This document shows positions 36,004 to 57,861 of a stretch of 64,000 bases of DNA, in pieces. The translations under genes and the position numbers were made by a program. The DNA is from Micromonospora rosaria (GTDB taxonomy: Bacteria; Actinomycetota; Actinomycetes; Mycobacteriales; Micromonosporaceae). A model generated the notes under the pieces. It had not been told where the DNA came from and searched no databases. It saw nothing but the letters and a program-made list of their open reading frames with translations. The number at the start of each line of letters is the position of its first letter. The first letter of the stretch is position 1. The stretch covers positions 1 to 64,000 of the forward strand of contig NZ_LRQV01000022.1 in assembly GCF_001567585.1 (NCBI RefSeq), in the 5' to 3' direction.

Positions 36004-36011
36004 CATCGATG
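36004..36011. promoter_or_regulatory. CATCGATG palindrome upstream of GH43 gene
   Basis: An 8-bp palindrome in an AT-richer patch between the GH43 gene and the LacI gene. The same octamer, also preceded by GCGTT, occurs upstream of the mannanase at 37224-37231. It is a candidate shared site for the LacI-type regulator that lies between them. Confidence 0.4.
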
Positions 36012-36065
36012 ACTGTCAAGGTATTGGCGGGTCGGTCGGCCGGTGCCGGTGGTCCGGAGCGCCGC

Positions 36066-37118
36066 TCAGTGCCGGTGCGTCCGGGCCGGCGGTGGTCCGG
36101 TCGAGGAGCGGACCACCAGGGTCGGTCGGTACCGCACGTCGTGGTGGGTGTGTCCCGGGCGCGACTCGTCCAACAGCAGGTCGGCGGCGGTGTGACCGAG
36201 CTGGTACGGCGACTGCCGCACCGTGGTCAGCGCGGGCGCGATCCGCGTGGCGAAGCGCAGGTCGTCGTAGCCGACGATGGACATGTCCTCGGGTACCCGC
36301 AGGCCCCGGGCGGTCAGGCCCTGGAGCACGCCGACGGCGGCGGTGTCGTTGAAGCAGATCACGGCGGTCGGGGTGGGCCGGGCGGCCAGGATCCGGTCCG
36401 CCGCCGCGGCGGCGGCGTCGGCCAGCGGCGGCGGGTGGATCGGCATGCGCAGGTCGAGCAGGGCCCGGTCCGGGTCGAGGCCGGCATCGGCCAGGGCCTG
36501 TCGCGCACCGGTGCGGCGGCGCGGCACGGTGCCGGGCTCGACGGTCGCGCCGAGGTAGGCGAGGTGCCGGTGGCCCAGCGCGACCAGGTGCTCGGCGGCG
36601 ACCCGGCCGCCGAGCGCGTCTTCGACCGACACGGCGCAGAGGTCGAGCGGGCCCCGGGGCTGTTCGACCAGGACCACCGGGGTGCCGCGCCGGCTCGTCT
36701 CCAGGACGGCCGTGAGGTCCGGCCCGACCGGCGAGACGATGATGCCCCGGACCGCCTGTTCCCGCAGGACGTCGAGGATCCGGGCCTCCTTGGCCGGTTG
36801 CAGGTCGGTGCTGCACGCCAGGACGAGGCAGCCGGCCTCGGCGAGCCGGTCCTCGATGCCCCGGTTGAGTTCGGCGAAGAAGGGGTTGGCCAGGTCCACG
36901 ATGACGCCGCCGACGATGGGGCTGGGCCGTCCGCGTAACTGCCGGGCGGGGCCGTTGGGGACGTAGCCGACCCGGCGGATCGCCTGCTCGACCCGCTGGC
37001 GGGTCGGCGGCGCGACGATACCGGGGCGACTCAGGACGTTGGCGACGGTGGAGACCGACACCCCCGCCACCCGCGCCACGTCCCGCATGCCGACGCGGTG
37101 GCCCGGCTGCTCGTCCAC
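36066..37118 (-). CDS. LacI-family transcriptional regulator
   Basis: A 350-residue sugar-responsive repressor. Its helix-turn-helix begins near residue 11 (MRDVARVAGVSVSTVANVLS), followed by the hinge region VGYVPNGPARQLRG and a periplasmic-binding-protein-type sensor domain. GTG 37118 has GAGAGGAG upstream at a normal distance; ATG 37088 is a shorter alternative. It lies between the GH43 and GH5 genes and probably represses both in the absence of plant-derived oligosaccharide. Confidence 0.92.
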   Translation of the reverse strand: MDEQPGHRVGMRDVARVAGVSVSTVANVLSRPGIVAPPTRQRVEQAIRRVGYVPNGPARQLRGRPSPIVGGVIVDLANPFFAELNRGIEDRLAEAGCLVLACSTDLQPAKEARILDVLREQAVRGIIVSPVGPDLTAVLETSRRGTPVVLVEQPRGPLDLCAVSVEDALGGRVAAEHLVALGHRHLAYLGATVEPGTVPRRRTGARQALADAGLDPDRALLDLRMPIHPPPLADAAAAAADRILAARPTPTAVICFNDTAAVGVLQGLTARGLRVPEDMSIVGYDDLRFATRIAPALTTVRQSPYQLGHTAADLLLDESRPGHTHHDVRYRPTLVVRSSTGPPPARTHRH

Positions 37119-37223
37119 CGTTGCTGCTCCTCTCCCGGGGCCCGGCACGGCGGACCGTGCGGGGTGCCGTCGTCGCGCGGACCGACCCGCGACGACGGCA
37201 ATTATTTCGGAGTTGGCGCGTTG

Positions 37224-37231
37224 CATCGATG
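37224..37231. promoter_or_regulatory. CATCGATG palindrome upstream of mannanase and LacI genes
   Basis: The same octamer as at 36004-36011, in the divergent region between the LacI gene (start 37118) and the mannanase (ATG 37392). The surrounding stretch is AT-rich for this genome, as expected of a promoter region. Confidence 0.4.
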
Positions 37232-37391
37232 GTGTTCGACGAGTATCTTCCTTCACGAGCCGGATTACAAACGTAACAACGTCGATGGGCTGGGCCGATC
37301 CGCGACCGCCTGGGCAGCGATCGTCGGGGTCCGATGCCCGTGGCGTCGGCTGTGGCCCCCCGCTGCGGGGCCTTCCCCTCTGAGGCAGGTC

Positions 37392-38765
37392 ATGAGAAGA
37401 CGACTCACCATGCTCGGCGTGGCGCTCGGCGCGCTCGTCGGCTCCCTCCTGATGTTCGTGCCGCCGGCCCACGCGGCCGTGGGCCTGCACATCAGCGACG
37501 GCACCATCGTCGAGGCCAACGGACGGCCCTTCGTCATGCGCGGGGTCAACCACCCGCACGTCTGGTTCACCGGCGAGACCGACTCGTTCGCCGACATCAA
37601 GGCGACCGGCGCCAACACCGTGCGGGTGGTGCTCGGCACCGGCAAGCGCTGGGGCCCCTCGAACGACGTGCCCCAGGTGATCTCCCTGTGCAAGCAGAAC
37701 AAGCTGATCTGCGTCCTGGAGGTGCACGACACCACCGGGTACGGCGAGGAGGGCGCCGCCGCCTCCCTCGACGAGGCGGTCGACTACTGGGTCAGCCAGA
37801 AGGCCGCCCTGGTCGGCCAGGAGAACTACGTCGTCATCAACATCGGCAACGAGCCGATCGGCAACGTCAACGCCGCCCAGTGGACCGGGGCGACCACCGC
37901 CGCGATCCAGCGGATGCGGCAGAACGGCTTCGAGCACCTGCTCATGGTCGACGGCCCGAACTGGGGTCAGGACTGGCAGAACGTCATGCGGGCCAACGCC
38001 CAGACGATCCTGGACGCCGACTCCCGCGACAACACTGTGCTCTCGATCCACATGTACGCCGTCTACAACACCGCCGCCAGCATCATCAGCTACCTGGACC
38101 ACTTCGAGCGTAACGGCTGGCCGCTGGTGATCGGCGAGTTCGGCTGGCAGTTCGCCAGCGGCGAGGTCGACCACGAGACCCTGCTGGCCGAGGCCGAGGC
38201 CCGCGACCTGGGGTACCTCGCCTGGTCGTGGAGCGGCAACACCGACCCGATCCTGGACATGGTGCTCGACTTCGACCCCAACCGGCGCACCACCTGGGGC
38301 GAGCGGGTGATCAACGGGGCCAACGGCATCCGGGCGACCTCGGTGGAGGCTTCCATCTTCGGCGGGACCACCCCGACCACGCCGCCGACGACCCCGCCCA
38401 CGACGCCACCCACCACCCCGCCGACCACGCCGCCCACGACTCCGCCGACGACCCCGCCGACCGGCGGTGCGTGCAGCGCCACGTACACGGTGCTCAACCA
38501 GTGGCAGGGTGGCTTCCAGGGTGAGGTGCGGGTGACCGCCGGCAACGCGGCGATCCGGAACTGGACCGTCACCTGGACGTTCGCCAACGGCCAGACCGTC
38601 ACCAACGCCTGGAACGCGACGGTCACCGCCACCGGGTCGGCCGTCACCGCCCGCAACGTGACCTACAACGGCAGCCTCGGCGCCGGGGCCAGCACCAGCT
38701 TCGGGTTCCTCGGCTCCTGGAACGGCACCAACGGCAGCCCCGCCCTGACCTGTAGCGCGAGCTGA
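37392..38765 (+). CDS. Secreted GH5 endo-beta-1,4-mannanase with CBM2
   Basis: A 457-residue secreted enzyme closely resembling Streptomyces ManA (GH5 subfamily 8). The signal peptide ends near Ala28 (PPAHA). The catalytic domain spans about 29-325 with acid/base E154 (INIGNEPIG) and nucleophile E249 (VIGEFGW). A (TPPT)n linker covers 326-358, and a family 2 carbohydrate-binding module (from Cys361 to the C-terminal Cys) follows. It hydrolyses mannan outside the cell. It is divergent from the LacI gene, and a strong hairpin terminator lies 55 bases after the stop. Confidence 0.94.
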   Translation: MRRRLTMLGVALGALVGSLLMFVPPAHAAVGLHISDGTIVEANGRPFVMRGVNHPHVWFTGETDSFADIKATGANTVRVVLGTGKRWGPSNDVPQVISLCKQNKLICVLEVHDTTGYGEEGAAASLDEAVDYWVSQKAALVGQENYVVINIGNEPIGNVNAAQWTGATTAAIQRMRQNGFEHLLMVDGPNWGQDWQNVMRANAQTILDADSRDNTVLSIHMYAVYNTAASIISYLDHFERNGWPLVIGEFGWQFASGEVDHETLLAEAEARDLGYLAWSWSGNTDPILDMVLDFDPNRRTTWGERVINGANGIRATSVEASIFGGTTPTTPPTTPPTTPPTTPPTTPPTTPPTTPPTGGACSATYTVLNQWQGGFQGEVRVTAGNAAIRNWTVTWTFANGQTVTNAWNATVTATGSAVTARNVTYNGSLGAGASTSFGFLGSWNGTNGSPALTCSAS

Positions 38766-38819
38766 CCGACGCGCCACGCGAAGGACCTCCGGGGTACGCC
38801 CCCGGACGCCGGCCGCAGC

Positions 38820-38853
38820 GGCCGTGACCCACTCCGGCAGGTGGGTCACGGCC
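38820..38853. terminator. 13-bp GC hairpin terminator
   Basis: A perfect 13-bp stem (GGCCGTGACCCAC 38820-38832 with its complement 38841-38853) and an 8-base loop lie between the convergent mannanase and YceI genes. The bases after it repeat short GTCGTCACGGCCCCGTG-like units up to about 38915. Confidence 0.75.
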
Positions 38854-38921
38854 CTGTGTCGTCACGGCCCCGTGCGTCGCGGCCCTGTGTCGTCGCGGCC
38901 CCGTGCCGTGGCGGGCCGGCG

Positions 38922-39590
38922 TCAGCCCTGCCGGATCGCCTCACCGGCGATCTCGATGCGGACGGTCCGCCCGACCAGCACCCCGCCGGCCTCCAGGGCC
39001 ACGTTCCAGAGCAGATCGTACTCCTCGCGGTCGATCTCCGCCGTCGCGCTGAACCCGAAGATGTCCTGGCCGTACGGGTCGCGCCGGGCACCGCCGAACT
39101 CGACCTGGAGGTCGACCGGGCGGGTGATGCCCTTGACCGTCAACTCACCGGAGAGCACGAACCGCCCGGTCGCCGGGTTCGCCGCCGGGGCCGCCGGCGC
39201 GTCCAGCGCCGCCCGGCGGCCGAGCCGGTGACTCTTCAGCTTGGCCCAGTAGAAGATCGGGTCGTTGCGCTCCAGCGAGGTGATCCCGGTGCTGCGGTAT
39301 TCCAGGGTCGGGAACCGTTGGGTGTCGAGAAAGTCCGCACTACGGAGATGGGCGTCCCGGTCGGCGTTCGCCGTGTCGAGGCTGCCCGCCTGAATGGTCG
39401 CCGTCACCGACGACTCGAACGGATCGTCCTTGACGAGGATGTGCGCGCTCGCGTCGCGGAATTCGCCCCGGACGGGACTCACCATCATGTGTCGGGCGAG
39501 AAAACCGATTCGCTTGTGCCCGGCGTCGAGTTGATAGCTGCCGGCGGCGGGGATGGTCATGCCGTCCCAGACCCGGGTGGAACCGGTCAT
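38922..39590 (-). CDS. YceI-family protein
   Basis: A 222-residue YceI-like lipocalin-fold protein, a family that binds isoprenoid-type lipids. Characteristic segments are YQLDAGHKRIGFLARHMM, TANADRDAHLRSADFLD and GELTVKGITRPVDL. No signal peptide is visible, so it should be cytoplasmic, as in many actinomycete members. No partner gene adjoins it. Confidence 0.9.
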   Translation of the reverse strand: MTGSTRVWDGMTIPAAGSYQLDAGHKRIGFLARHMMVSPVRGEFRDASAHILVKDDPFESSVTATIQAGSLDTANADRDAHLRSADFLDTQRFPTLEYRSTGITSLERNDPIFYWAKLKSHRLGRRAALDAPAAPAANPATGRFVLSGELTVKGITRPVDLQVEFGGARRDPYGQDIFGFSATAEIDREEYDLLWNVALEAGGVLVGRTVRIEIAGEAIRQG

Positions 39591-40361
39591 CGCTCGTGCC
39601 TTCCTTCCCCGACACGCTCACGGCCGCGTCGCCCACCCGCCCTGGTCGGGCGGCTGCAGACGGCCGGAGGAGCATTCCGGCGCCCAGCATAGGGAGGCCA
39701 GGGCGACGGTTGTCCGCAGCAGGAGCAGAAGTCGTGAGGATAATCACCACGGGGCGGCGGCCGGACCATTTGCCCCGTCCCCGGGCGGTCACGCTGCGCG
39801 CAATTCCGGGCCTCCGCAGGCGTCGTATCGGGGCAGATCCGGCCGGGGCAGCTAATCGGGATTCCGACGCCAAAGGGGGTGCCGGGTCGATGACCGTACG
39901 GCAGTGAATGCCGCCGTACATTCTCGACATTCGTCCGGCGGGGTGGGGTGGTCTGGGCGGGGCCGGGTCCGGCGGTGGGGGACTGCCGGGCCCGGTCCGG
40001 GGCGACGACGGTGCGACCTGCGGGGTGGCCGTGGCCGCGCCACCCGTGGCCGACCGCGCGCCGGCCGGAGCGGTGCCGGCCGAGCGCCCATTGCATCGAG
40101 GCATGTCGAATGCCAGGCTGAGGTTGGTCGCGGCCGGGAGCCGGGGCGAATCGTCCGACCGGAGCCGAGGGGACGCGCGGGGCGGGTCCACCGCCCGCGT
40201 GCGGGGCAGTCCCTGCGGCAGTCCACCCCTGCCGACCCGCCGTCGACCAGCCAGGACGCCAGCCGTCCGGCCCCGTCGCGGGCGGGGTCACCGGGGGAGT
40301 CCCGAACCCGGCACCGACCGCCCGTCCCGGCGATCGGTGTGTTCTCCACGAGGAGGTACGA
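39591..40361. other. Non-coding stretch of 771 bases
   Basis: Lies between the divergent YceI and secreted-protein genes. All six frames give only Arg/Pro-rich low-complexity translations. TATGCT (minus strand, near 39690) could be a -10 box for YceI but has no good -35. The ribosome site AGGAGGT at 40351-40357 belongs to the next gene. I see nothing else in it. Confidence 0.5.
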
Positions 40362-40796
40362 ATGCGTCGCACGTATGGCGCGGTGCTGGTCGCCGCGACC
40401 GTGACCCTGGCCGGCTGGGCGGGGGTGGCGACCGCCGCCCCGACGTCCCCCGCCGCATCGCCGACGCCGACGCCGACGGTGGCCTGCCCGCCGGTACTGC
40501 CGGTCGTGGCCAACGTGTCGGGGAGCACCGCCACGAGCCTGTCGATCGGGTACTCCGTCATGCTCGGCCCGCCCTGCGGCTACGAACTGCCGATCACCGT
40601 GAGCCTCTACGCCAGTGCGCAGGACGCCGCGCAGTGGCAGAACCCGGTGGCCCAGGCGGTCTCCGGGCCGGACCGCTTCGGCACCGTGACCGTCGAGGGG
40701 CTGACACCCGACACGGCGTACTGGTTCCGGGTCCAGGATGCCGACGGGCACCGCGACCCGTACCTGGTGGGTGGGCCGGGCCGCACCACGCCGTAG
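40362..40796 (+). CDS. Small secreted protein with fibronectin-III-like domain
   Basis: A 144-residue protein with a signal peptide (cleavage near WAGVATAA), a Thr/Pro/Ala-rich spacer and a domain of about 95 residues. Its end (VTVEGLTPDTAYWFRVQDADG) has the Fn3 pattern. Two Cys (ACPP and GPPCGY) may form a disulfide. AGGAGGT lies four bases before the ATG. Function unknown; Fn3 domains usually mediate binding. Confidence 0.75.
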   Translation: MRRTYGAVLVAATVTLAGWAGVATAAPTSPAASPTPTPTVACPPVLPVVANVSGSTATSLSIGYSVMLGPPCGYELPITVSLYASAQDAAQWQNPVAQAVSGPDRFGTVTVEGLTPDTAYWFRVQDADGHRDPYLVGGPGRTTP

Positions 40797-40823
40797 CCGC
40801 GCGCCCACCCCACCGGTCGCCCC

Positions 40824-40860
40824 GGCCGCCACGACCATGTCCGGCATGCTCGTGGCGGCC
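40824..40860. terminator. Bidirectional hairpin terminator
   Basis: GGCCGCCACGA (40824-40834) pairs with TCGTGGCGGCC (40850-40860). The inner CATG/CATG (40836-40839, 40845-40848) extends the stem past one mismatch. It lies between the convergent secreted-protein and MerR genes and could serve both. Confidence 0.7.
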
Positions 40861-40888
40861 CGGCCCGCCCGTGGGACGCGGCACCGGC

Positions 40889-41278
40889 TCAGGGGTTGTC
40901 GTACTCGTCGATGACCTCGTCGAGGATGCGGACCGTCTCCTGCTGACGCCGGACCTCGGCGGCCAGCCGGTCGCGGTGCCGGCGCAACTCGCCGACGAGA
41001 AAGGCGGTGCGCTTGGACTCGTCCAGCATGCACGGCAGGATCGGCGCGATCGCGGCGCTGGACAGGCCGGCGGCGAACATGCGCTGGATGAGGACCACCC
41101 GGTCGACGCACGCCGGGTCGTAGCGGCGATGACCGGACTCGGTGCGATGGGCGACGATCAGACCCTGTTCCTCGTAGTACCGCAGCGAGCGGCTGCTGAC
41201 CCCGCTGGCGGTGGCGAGTTGACCGATGCTCAGCGCCGCACCGGTCCGGTCCCTCACATCGGTGTCAACTGCTGCCAT
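40889..41278 (-). CDS. MerR-family transcriptional regulator
   Basis: A 129-residue MerR regulator: SIGQLATASGVSSRSLRYYEEQGLI is the recognition and wing start, followed by HRRYDPACVDRV and a coiled-coil dimerisation helix. The C-terminal effector part is short and lacks metal-ligand Cys pairs. ATG 41278 begins the conserved part; longer in-frame starts add a Pro/His-rich segment of no known type. Confidence 0.88.
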   Translation of the reverse strand: MAAVDTDVRDRTGAALSIGQLATASGVSSRSLRYYEEQGLIVAHRTESGHRRYDPACVDRVVLIQRMFAAGLSSAAIAPILPCMLDESKRTAFLVGELRRHRDRLAAEVRRQQETVRILDEVIDEYDNP

Positions 41279-41358
41279 CGGCCCAGGGTAGCCGGGCGCG
41301 GACCACTGTCGCGTTCCGTGCGGTACGGCGGTGCGGGGCCGGGCGGGGTGATGTGTGG

Positions 41359-42135
41359 TCACGCCGGCATGGTGTCGCCCCAGGCGGCGGCGACGAGGGC
41401 CGGCAGGACCCGGGCCGCCGGCCCGCGCAGGTTCACCTCGGCGACCGCGTCCAGGGGAGTCTCGTCCGGGTTGACCTGGATCACCGTGGCCCCGAGCCGC
41501 GCGGCCACCCGGGGTATCTCGGCGGCGGGGTACACCAGGCCGGAGGTGCCGACCGTCACCAGCAGGTCACAGGAGGCCGCCGCCTCGACCGCCCGGTCCA
41601 GCGCCGCCTGCGGCAACGCCTCACCGAACCACACCACCCCCGGCCGTACCCTGGCGGCGCACCCGGCGCACCGGGGCGGCGGGACGCGTCGCCCCTCGGC
41701 CGGCTCGTCCGCGACGTCGGGCAGCGGCGCGGGCCGGGAACAGCCCGAACAGCGCGGCGCGAGGAGACTGCCGTGCAGGTGGACCGGGTCCCTCGACCCG
41801 GCCCGCTCGTGCAGGTCGTCGACGTTCTGGGTGACGAGCACGGTGCCGGGGAGGCGGGCCTCGATCGCGGCCACGGCGGTGTGCCCCGCGTTCGGCCGGG
41901 CCCGCCGGACGGTGCTGCGCCGCCACTCGTACCAGCCCCACACCAGGTCGGGGTCGTCCTCGAACGCCTGCGGGGTGGCGAGCGCCTGGGCGTCGAACCG
42001 CTGCCACAGCCCGGTGAGGGCGTCCCGGAACGTCGGCACGCCGCTCTCGGCCGAGATGCCCGCGCCGGTGACGACGACGACCCGGCGCGCCCGCGCCAGC
42101 AGCGCCGCCGCCTCGGGCGGTACGACGTGTTCCAT
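41359..42135 (-). CDS. Sir2-family NAD-dependent protein deacylase
   Basis: A 258-residue sirtuin. The NAD site is VVTGAGISAESGVPTFRD, the catalytic stretch is TQNVDDLHERAG, a His follows in VHLHGSLL, and two Cys pairs (CSGC and CAGC) bind zinc. It removes acyl groups from protein lysines using NAD. ATG 42135 has GGAGG seven bases before it. It starts 77 bases after the megasynthase stop on the same strand, so cotranscription is possible but a functional link is not evident. Confidence 0.92.
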   Translation of the reverse strand: MEHVVPPEAAALLARARRVVVVTGAGISAESGVPTFRDALTGLWQRFDAQALATPQAFEDDPDLVWGWYEWRRSTVRRARPNAGHTAVAAIEARLPGTVLVTQNVDDLHERAGSRDPVHLHGSLLAPRCSGCSRPAPLPDVADEPAEGRRVPPPRCAGCAARVRPGVVWFGEALPQAALDRAVEAAASCDLLVTVGTSGLVYPAAEIPRVAARLGATVIQVNPDETPLDAVAEVNLRGPAARVLPALVAAAWGDTMPA

Positions 42136-42211
42136 GCGGTGCCTCCTGCGGACGCGGGTGCTGCCGGTGTGCCGACGAGTGTCACAGGCCGCGGGACGCG
42201 CCGCCACCCCG

Positions 42212-55003
<12,792 letters not shown>

Positions 55004-55111
55004 GCGACGATGCTATCGGCCATGATCGAGTACCCGGGCGGCCGGCCGGGGCGGATCGCCGACCGGCGGCAGCGCCGCTGGCCGGGCCGGTCCCGGCCGC
55101 GACGGAGGATG

Positions 55112-55522
55112 TCAGGGCACCCAGACGCTGGTCGCCCGGAACGAGCCGAGGTCGGTGACGCCACCGTTGCCGGGCACCTGGTAAGGGCCGCCGACGCAGT
55201 CGTCGTTGGCGAACAGGGCGGCGGCGGAGGAGTGCGTGTTGAACGCCGAGCGGGCCTGCCCGGCGAAGCCGTGGTCGACCAGGCTGACGCAGGTGCCGCC
55301 GGGCACCGCCGAGGCGACGGTGAGTCGGGTGCCGACGTAGCCGGTCTGGTCGAACAGGCACAGGGCGCCGGCCGGGCAGTCGACCACGGCGGAGGCGGCG
55401 TAACCGGCCCGGGGTGTGGCCGTCGCGGGGGTGGCCGTGCCGGGTGTGGCGGCCGTGAGCACGGTCGTGGCGGTGAGCGCCACCACGGCGAGGCCGTACG
55501 TCATCCGGCTGCGCATCGACAT
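55112..55522 (-). CDS. Secreted peptidase inhibitor, I36 (SMI) type
   Basis: A 136-residue secreted protein. The signal peptide ends near Ala-Thr-Pro-rich residue 30-36, followed by a beta/gamma-crystallin-like domain of ~90 residues with four Cys (VVDCPAGALCLFDQTGYVG, GGTCVSL, NDDCVGGPYQ). This is the pattern of I36-family metalloprotease inhibitors of Streptomyces and of many uncharacterised secreted actinomycete proteins. It lies upstream of a secreted S1 protease on the same strand, separated from it by a gene remnant. Confidence 0.75.
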   Translation of the reverse strand: MSMRSRMTYGLAVVALTATTVLTAATPGTATPATATPRAGYAASAVVDCPAGALCLFDQTGYVGTRLTVASAVPGGTCVSLVDHGFAGQARSAFNTHSSAAALFANDDCVGGPYQVPGNGGVTDLGSFRATSVWVP

Positions 55523-55617
55523 CTCGAGACCCCCGTACCGTCGGTCGAAGAGCGGACAGGTGGAGATTAGCAGTCATCGATTCATTGCGCAGGGCGGGCC
55601 GGTCGGGGCGGGCCGGG

Positions 55618-55915
55618 CTACGACGGGTGCGGGGGACGGGTCCGGGCCACCGCGGCGCGGACCCGACCGGCGAGGCCGGGCAGGTCCTCACGGGTGCCGA
55701 AGTGCCGGTCCCCCGCCGTCCGGCAGCGCACGGTCAGGGTGACGTGGTGCCCGTCGTCTCTGCGCGCAGCCGACCGTCCCGCCGCAGGTGGACGCTGAGC
55801 AGGTCGCCGGTGTCGTCCAGCCGGGCCGCGCCGACCAGCTCCGGCCACTACCGGCAGCGACCCGCAGGCCGATCCCATGCACCGGATCGAAGAAGGACAC
55901 CCGCTCCACCACGTC
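55618..55915 (-). pseudogene. Frameshifted remnant of a small unknown protein gene
   Basis: On the minus strand, three frames in turn give protein-like sequence: VERVSFFDPVHGIGLRVAA from about 55909, then ELVGAARLDDTGDLLSVHLR in a second frame, then GHHVTLTVRCRTAGDRHFGT running to a stop at 55618. Joined with two frame changes they make one coherent ~110-residue protein. No single frame is open across the whole. Either two frameshift mutations have broken the gene or the sequence has two errors. I do not recognise the family. The rest of 55523-55967 holds only the promoter region of the I36 gene. Confidence 0.4.
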
Positions 55916-55967
55916 CCGGACCGTACCCGGCCGGGAACCGGATGGTCCGGTCCCGGCCGGGCGGGGG

Positions 55968-57701
55968 TCAGGACCGGGCGGTGTTGACGTAGACCCGGTC
56001 GTTCAGCCCCCGGGCGTACAGGTGCAGCGTGCCGTCGTAGACGTTGGCGGCCGGGGCGCTCGGGGTGGCGCCGTTGCCGGACAACTCGACCCAACGGCTG
56101 AAGGTGGTGCCGTTGGAGCTGGCGGTGAACAGGTGGTCGTTGCCGCCCCTGGCGAACAGCCGTAGCAGGCCGTCGTAGCTGGCGAGGCCCAGCGGGCTGG
56201 CGGTCCACCCGTTGCCGGAGACCGGGATCCAGCCGGCCCAGGCGCCGCTGGCGTACGTGTTCAGGTAGATGCGACCGTTCTCGGCGCGGACGGCCAGCCG
56301 CAGCGTGCCGTCGTGCTCGGTCACCGTGGGCGCGTCGGGGGTGGTGCCGTTGCCGGGCAGCACGCTCCAGCCGGACCAACCGGTGTCGCCGTGGACGTTC
56401 TCGACGAGCTTGTCGTTGCCGGCCCGCACGATCAGGTGCAACCTGCCGTCGACGACCGCGGCGGTGGGGGCGCTCGGGGTGGTGCCGCCTGGCAGCACGC
56501 TCCACCCGGACCACGTCGTCCGGGTGGCCGTCTGGACGTGGACCCGGCCGGCGTCGTCCCGGACGAAGAGGTAGAGCATGTTGTTGTGGACGGTGACCGC
56601 CGGTGCGTCGGGGGTGGTGCGGCCACCGGGCACCGGGGACCAGCCCGACCAGTGGGTGCCGGTGCGGGCGTTGTGGACGATCTGGCCGTCGGCCCGGCGG
56701 GCGAAGACGTACTCGCTGCCGGCGAAGGTCGTCACCGCCGGGCTGGAGGTGACGAACTGTCCGCCGGGCACCTCGGTCCAGCCCTGCCAGTAGCGGCGCA
56801 GGGTGAGCCCGAAGCGCTCCAGGATCGGCCGGACGGGCTGGAAGTACGACCGGAAGCCGGGCTGGTCGCAGGTGGCGTCGGTGGCGCCGGAGACCACGCC
56901 CTGGGCCTGGTCGCCCGCCACGAACGGGCCGCCGGAGTCACCCGGCTGGGCGCAGGCGTCGGTCATCGTCAGGCCGACGACCCGGTTGTCCGGGCCGCCG
57001 GTCCGGCTGCGGTACACGACCGTGACGTCCGTGGCCAGGACGGTTCCGCACTGGACGCCGGTGGTGATGCCGCTGCGGCAGACCGTGGTGTCCTCGGTGG
57101 CCGGCTCGTCACCGTTGACCGGGCCGAGGCCGGTCACCTCGGCGGTCGGCCGCCAGGTGGCGTTCGTGCGGACCCAGGCCATGTCGTTGTCCGGGAAGAC
57201 GTGGCCGCCCCAGGTGCCCAGCGGCCGGCCGTCGGCGACGAGGGGACCGGGCTGCGGCAAGGCGCGGCAGTGCCCGGCGGTGACGAACCCGGCGTCCCCG
57301 CTGGCCGTCTCCGTCACGGCGAAGCCGGCCGAGCAGGAGGCGGTCTGGGTGGCCCCGACGATCTGGTACCCCCGGCCGGCGGCCAGCCGGTCCGACTGCT
57401 GCAGGGGTTGGCCGGCGATCTCGTCGACGCGTACCGCTTCCGGCGGCACCCCGTTGTCCTGGGCGAACTGCCGGGCCGCCCCGGCCGTGCCCGGCAGCGT
57501 CTGAAGCACCACCGTGTGCCCGTCGGCGTCGGTGTGCCACCCGGTCACGCCGACCGGCACCGTCGTGGCGTGGTCCAGCCGGACCTTGATCCGTTCCAGC
57601 GCGGCGCGGTCCGGCGTGGGCTGGGCCACTGCCGGTGTGCTCACCAGCATCGCGCCCGCGACGCTCACCGCACCCAGCCAACCCACCGTGATCTTTCGCA
57701 C
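55968..57701 (-). CDS. Secreted S1-family serine protease with C-terminal beta-propeller (PLL/tectonin-like) repeats
   Basis: A 577-residue secreted protease. The signal peptide ends near residue 26 (STPAVA) and a short pro-region follows to ~110. A streptogrisin-like chymotrypsin fold carries the triad H144 (TAGHC), D173 (FPDNDMAWV) and S256 (QPGDSGGPF). From residue ~300 there are six repeats of a WSGWS-V-PGG... motif ending in a Val/Tyr-rich strand, as in PLL-type beta-propeller lectin domains, which would anchor the protease to glycans. GTG 57701 has GGAG and a G-run upstream; a longer in-frame start only adds a Pro/Arg-rich stretch. Confidence 0.88.
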   Translation of the reverse strand: MRKITVGWLGAVSVAGAMLVSTPAVAQPTPDRAALERIKVRLDHATTVPVGVTGWHTDADGHTVVLQTLPGTAGAARQFAQDNGVPPEAVRVDEIAGQPLQQSDRLAAGRGYQIVGATQTASCSAGFAVTETASGDAGFVTAGHCRALPQPGPLVADGRPLGTWGGHVFPDNDMAWVRTNATWRPTAEVTGLGPVNGDEPATEDTTVCRSGITTGVQCGTVLATDVTVVYRSRTGGPDNRVVGLTMTDACAQPGDSGGPFVAGDQAQGVVSGATDATCDQPGFRSYFQPVRPILERFGLTLRRYWQGWTEVPGGQFVTSSPAVTTFAGSEYVFARRADGQIVHNARTGTHWSGWSPVPGGRTTPDAPAVTVHNNMLYLFVRDDAGRVHVQTATRTTWSGWSVLPGGTTPSAPTAAVVDGRLHLIVRAGNDKLVENVHGDTGWSGWSVLPGNGTTPDAPTVTEHDGTLRLAVRAENGRIYLNTYASGAWAGWIPVSGNGWTASPLGLASYDGLLRLFARGGNDHLFTASSNGTTFSRWVELSGNGATPSAPAANVYDGTLHLYARGLNDRVYVNTARS

Positions 57702-57861
57702 TCCAGACCCCCTCGTCACCGCCGCCGGGCGGTGGCCCGGAGCGTGACAATGAAAACCGTATGACGGCTGCGGTAGGGGTGTCCTGTCGGGTTTCCGTCG
57801 CCGCCGCCGGGGCGGTTGCCCGACCGGCCAGGGGGTGCCGCCCGGGCGCGTGGTCCCGGGA

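Noticed and set aside
36066..38849. A 927-codon minus-strand frame starting inside the mannanase region
   Set aside because: Only its last 350 codons (from GTG 37118, with a good ribosome site) encode a protein, the LacI regulator. The upstream part is antisense to the mannanase.
39591..40361. Several 100-400 codon frames in the gap between YceI and the small secreted protein
   Set aside because: All are low-complexity Arg/Pro/Gly translations lacking ribosome sites and recognisable domains.
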